DNA of 64,000 nt, from assembly GCF_046156175.1 (NCBI RefSeq), contig NZ_JAYLVL010000003.1, forward strand, positions 186,001 through 250,000, in the 5' to 3' direction. Below the pieces are notes generated by a model. It was not told where the DNA came from. It worked only from the letters and a program-made list of their open reading frames with translations, and did not search any database. Below, in pieces: positions 61,225 through 64,000 of this stretch; position 1 is the stretch's first letter, and every line of letters starts with the position of its first letter. The DNA is from Lacisediminihabitans sp046156175. GTDB taxonomy: Bacteria > Actinomycetota > Actinomycetes > Actinomycetales > Microbacteriaceae. A program made the position numbers and the translations under genes.

Positions 61225-63084
61225 ATGACCATCACCTCAGCCCGACCGACCTCCCTTCCCACCGCGCCGGACGCCGCCGGTGCAGTGCCGATGAACGCCG
61301 ATTCGCGCGTCGTCGCGTGGGTCGCGTCCATTGCCGCCATCACCACCCCGGACGCCGTCGTCTGGTGCGACGGATCGCTCGCCGAGAACGACCGTCTCAC
61401 TCACCTGATGGTCGACTCCGGAACCCTCCTGCGCCTCAATGCCGAGCACCGCCCCAACAGCTTCCTCGCCCGCAGCGACCCGAGCGATGTCGCTCGCGTC
61501 GAGGCCCGCACTTTCATCTGCTCGGAATCCGAGGATGCCGCTGGACCGACCAACAACTGGCGCGAGCCCGCCGAGATGCGTGCGACGCTCGCCGGACTGT
61601 TCTCCGGCAGCATGCGCGGCCGCACGATGTACGTCGTGCCGTTCTCGATGGGTCCCCTCGGCAGCCCGCTCGCCAAGTTGGGCGTGCAGCTCACCGACTC
61701 CCCTTACGTCGTCGTCAGCACCCGCATCATGACGCGGATGGGAGCGGACGCCCTCGCGCTCATCGGCCCGGACACCGAGTGGGTTCCCGCGGTTCACAGC
61801 GTCGGAGCCCCCCTCGTCGACGGCGCGAAGGACGTGCCGTGGCCCTGCAACGAGACCAAGTACATCTCCCACTTCCCGGAGACCCGAGAAATCTGGTCGT
61901 TCGGCTCGGCCTACGGCGGAAATGCCCTGCTCGCGAAGAAGTCCTTCGCCCTCCGGATCGCCTCCGTGCTCGCCCGGGACGAGGGTTGGCTCGCCGAACA
62001 CATGCTGATCCTCAAGGTGACGAACCCGCGCGGCAAGGCCTTCCACGTCGTCGCTGCGTTTCCCTCCGCCTGCGGCAAGACCAACCTCGCGATGCTCAAG
62101 CCGTCGATTCCCGGCTGGAAGGTCGAGACGATCGGGGACGACATCGCCTGGCTGCGTCCCGGCCCCGACGGCCGCCTGCGGGCCATCAACCCGGAGGCCG
62201 GGTTCTTCGGCGTCGCTCCCGGCACCGGGCGTGCCACGAACGAGACCGCCATCGACACACTCTGGGGCAACACGATCTTCACCAACGTCGCCCTCCGAGA
62301 AGACGGCGACGTGTGGTGGGAGGGGCTGAGCGCCAAGGCTCCCGACAACCTGGTCGACTGGCAGGGCAAGGCGTGGAACGCGACATCCGCAACCCCCGCC
62401 GCCCACCCCAACTCCCGCTTCACCGTGGCTGCAGCCCAGTGCCCGGCGATCGCCGACGACTGGGACGACCCGGAGGGTGTCGTCATCGACGCCATCATCT
62501 TCGGTGGACGCCGTGCCACGAACGTGCCGCTGGTCACCGAGGCTCGGGGCTGGGAGCATGGCGTGTTCGTCGGGGCCACCGTCTCCTCCGAGCGCACCGC
62601 CGCGGCCGAGGGCACCCTCGGAGAACTGCGTCGCGACCCCTTCGCGATGATGCCGTTCTGCGGCTACAACATGGCAGACCACTGGTCGCACTGGCTCGAT
62701 ATCGGCAAGACTCTCGGAGCGAAGGCACCCAAGATCTTCCAGGTGAACTGGTTCCGCAAGGATGCCGACGGGTCGTTCCTCTGGCCCGGTTTCGCCGAGA
62801 ACTCCCGGGTTCTCGAGTGGATCCTGGAGCGTGTCGACGCACGCGTCCCGGCTCTCGACACCCCTCTCGGGTGGAAGCCGGTCGACGGCGGACTCAACCT
62901 CGACGGGATCGACGTGAGCCGCAGCGATCTGGCCCAGCTCTTCGATGTGGATCCGGACGCCTGGTTCGCCGAACTCGACGCGACAGAGCAGTTCTTCGCG
63001 ACCTTCGGGGATCGACTGCCGGAGAGCCTCACGAGCCAGCTCACCGACATCCGCCGGCGCCTCAAGCTGTCCATCGAGAACTGA
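61225..63084 (+). CDS. pckG: Phosphoenolpyruvate carboxykinase (GTP)
   Basis: 619 aa. Converts oxaloacetate and GTP to PEP; key to gluconeogenesis. The P-loop FPSACGKTNLAM, metal-binding GDDIAWL, R-loop MRGRTMYVVPFSMGP and GYNMADHWSHWLDIG are intact and of GTP type. The ATG at 61225 follows GACGAGAC. Divergent from a RamB-like gene. Confidence 0.96.
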   Translation: MTITSARPTSLPTAPDAAGAVPMNADSRVVAWVASIAAITTPDAVVWCDGSLAENDRLTHLMVDSGTLLRLNAEHRPNSFLARSDPSDVARVEARTFICSESEDAAGPTNNWREPAEMRATLAGLFSGSMRGRTMYVVPFSMGPLGSPLAKLGVQLTDSPYVVVSTRIMTRMGADALALIGPDTEWVPAVHSVGAPLVDGAKDVPWPCNETKYISHFPETREIWSFGSAYGGNALLAKKSFALRIASVLARDEGWLAEHMLILKVTNPRGKAFHVVAAFPSACGKTNLAMLKPSIPGWKVETIGDDIAWLRPGPDGRLRAINPEAGFFGVAPGTGRATNETAIDTLWGNTIFTNVALREDGDVWWEGLSAKAPDNLVDWQGKAWNATSATPAAHPNSRFTVAAAQCPAIADDWDDPEGVVIDAIIFGGRRATNVPLVTEARGWEHGVFVGATVSSERTAAAEGTLGELRRDPFAMMPFCGYNMADHWSHWLDIGKTLGAKAPKIFQVNWFRKDADGSFLWPGFAENSRVLEWILERVDARVPALDTPLGWKPVDGGLNLDGIDVSRSDLAQLFDVDPDAWFAELDATEQFFATFGDRLPESLTSQLTDIRRRLKLSIEN

Positions 63085-63098
63085 TCGGCACGCGGTCA

Positions 63099-63123
63099 CA
63101 ACGTTTTCTCCCCCTCGTGCGTC
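63099..63123 (+). promoter_or_regulatory. Candidate ECF promoter (CAACG-N16-CGTC)
   Basis: CAACG (63099-63103) and CGTC (63120-63123), 16 bases apart, lie 44 bases before the sigma-factor start. The form is that of SigE-family promoters in actinobacteria (CAACC/CGTC), so this may be the autoregulated promoter. Confidence 0.5.
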
Positions 63124-63167
63124 TTAGAAGGTAGACACTCTTTGAGAAGACGCGCGAGGGGAACAGG

Positions 63168-63755
63168 ATGGCCGCGGCAACACCACACGATCAGTCGGCT
63201 TACGGCGGCTGGCAATCGGTCGTCCAGACGCTCGTGTCCGAGCGGGGCAAGGCCCTCACGCGCTACGCCTGGCTGATCAGCGGCAGCGCGGATGACGCGG
63301 CAGACCTGGTGCAGGATGCCCTGGTCAAGACCTTCGGCCGCCTGCGCAACGGCTTCACGGTTTCGAGCGCCGAGGCCTATGTGCGTCGGGCCATCCTCAA
63401 CACCTGGCTCGACAGTGGGCGCCGCACCACCCGCTGGCGCCGGATCGCGCACCTCACCGCCGTGCCAGAGGCCCAGGAATCCACCGCTCCCGCCACCGAC
63501 AGCCGCATCGACCTCACGGCGGAGCTGGCCCGGCTCACCCCGCGGGAACGGGCCTGCATCGTGCTGCGGTACTACGAAGACCTCAAGGTCGACGACATCG
63601 CCGAGTGGCTCGGCATCTCCTCCGGCGCGGTGAAGCGCTATCTCAGCGACGGTCTGGCCAAGATGGCCGTCTCGCTCTCCGACGAACCCGACCCCGCCGC
63701 ATCCACCCCGCACTCCACCCACCCACAGGGAGCGATCCATGTCCACAGAATCTGA
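63168..63755 (+). CDS. SigE-family ECF RNA polymerase sigma factor
   Basis: 195 aa. Region 2 (LTRYAWLISGSADDAADLVQDALVKTFG) and region 4 (LARLTPRERACIVLRYYEDLKVDDIAEWLGISSGAVKRYLSDGL) are of the SigE/sigma-70-like group common in actinobacteria. Overlaps the following gene by 18 bases, which is usual for a sigma/anti-sigma pair. Confidence 0.92.
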   Translation: MAAATPHDQSAYGGWQSVVQTLVSERGKALTRYAWLISGSADDAADLVQDALVKTFGRLRNGFTVSSAEAYVRRAILNTWLDSGRRTTRWRRIAHLTAVPEAQESTAPATDSRIDLTAELARLTPRERACIVLRYYEDLKVDDIAEWLGISSGAVKRYLSDGLAKMAVSLSDEPDPAASTPHSTHPQGAIHVHRI

Positions 63756-64000
63756 CCTGAAGAAGATGTTCGCCGAGACCGGCCCCTCCCTCGGCACAGT
63801 CGACCTCTCGCGCGTGCTCCGCCGCAGCTCTCGTCGCCGCGTCGCGCAGCAGTTCGCGGTCGGCAGCGCCACGACCCTCGCAGTGGCGGGAATCGGTGTC
63901 GCCGGGTTCACCGGCATCCGTGGCCTCCTGCCATCGTTCAGCTCGGGGTCGGCCACCAGCGCCAACGCACCGGAGACGAGAGGGGACTCTCCCCTCGGCG
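63738..64000 (+). CDS. Probable anti-sigma or sigma-partner membrane protein (partial)
   Basis: 87 codons from the ATG at 63738 run off the window. A charged cytoplasmic N-terminus (MSTESDLKKMFAETG) and an Arg-rich patch precede one membrane segment (about residues 43-66), then a Ser/Ala-rich exterior start. Position and layout fit the membrane-bound partner of a SigE-family sigma factor, but no zinc-binding anti-sigma motif is seen. Confidence 0.65.

Overview
The window looks like chromosome from a high-G+C Gram-positive actinobacterium, most likely family Microbacteriaceae. The grounds are the strong G/C third-position bias, frequent GTG and occasional TTG starts, the block argS / DUF2993 / lysA / hom / thrC / thrB / rho / prfA / prmC next to tsaC / wecA / atpIBEFHAGDC, a rho gene with a long Q/N/R-rich insertion, a GTP-type PEP carboxykinase next to a RamB-like regulator, and a SigE-family sigma factor. 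I cannot name genus or species from sequence alone.

Layout. 0.2-9.6 kb: a secreted or anchored HExxH protein, a TetR-controlled heterodimeric ABC exporter divergent from a quinone-oxidoreductase-like gene, an aldo/keto reductase, two alkylation-repair genes (ogt, tag) and yaaA. 9.6-19.6 kb (minus strand): tsaC, wecA, atpI-like and the whole F1Fo ATP synthase operon, tailed by a small P-loop kinase and yaaA. 19.7-21.3 kb: a plus-strand block of two HAD genes (the first missing its middle) and a TPR-like gene. 21.4-33.2 kb (minus): argS, a DUF2993 protein, lysA, hom, thrC, thrB, rho, prfA and prmC, mostly overlapping or a few bases apart; these join lysine/threonine synthesis with translation and transcription termination. 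33.3-35.7 kb: lipoprotein, transglutaminase-like protein, pdxH and tRNA-Arg(CCG).

36-40 kb, just past the tRNA, is an accessory-looking stretch: a frameshifted ABM-type monooxygenase, a pair of imperfect direct repeats, small orphan genes, and a Tat-type secreted protein behind a strong promoter with a 19-bp palindrome. 40-49.2 kb is the most distinctive part: an OmpR-type response regulator and histidine kinase convergent with a CopC-CopD fusion and a giant (1,874 aa) secreted multicopper oxidase. The oxidase has all four copper motifs, an N-terminal array of GxGY repeats and C-terminal Ig-like domains. I read this as a metal (copper, possibly manganese or iron) oxidation/handling locus. 49.5-51.5 kb holds small housekeeping or unknown genes.

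51.6-59.6 kb is a sugar-use operon: ROK regulator, ABC binding protein, two permeases (no ATPase), GH4 phospho-glycosidase, BadF/BcrA-type kinase and glycerate kinase. Together they suggest import of an unphosphorylated glycoside, phosphorylation in the cytoplasm and GH4 cleavage, i.e. a PTS-independent use of a phospho-glycosidase. 59.7-64 kb: a RamB-like regulator divergent from pckG, then a SigE-family ECF sigma factor with a candidate self-recognised promoter and the start of its membrane partner, cut by the window end.
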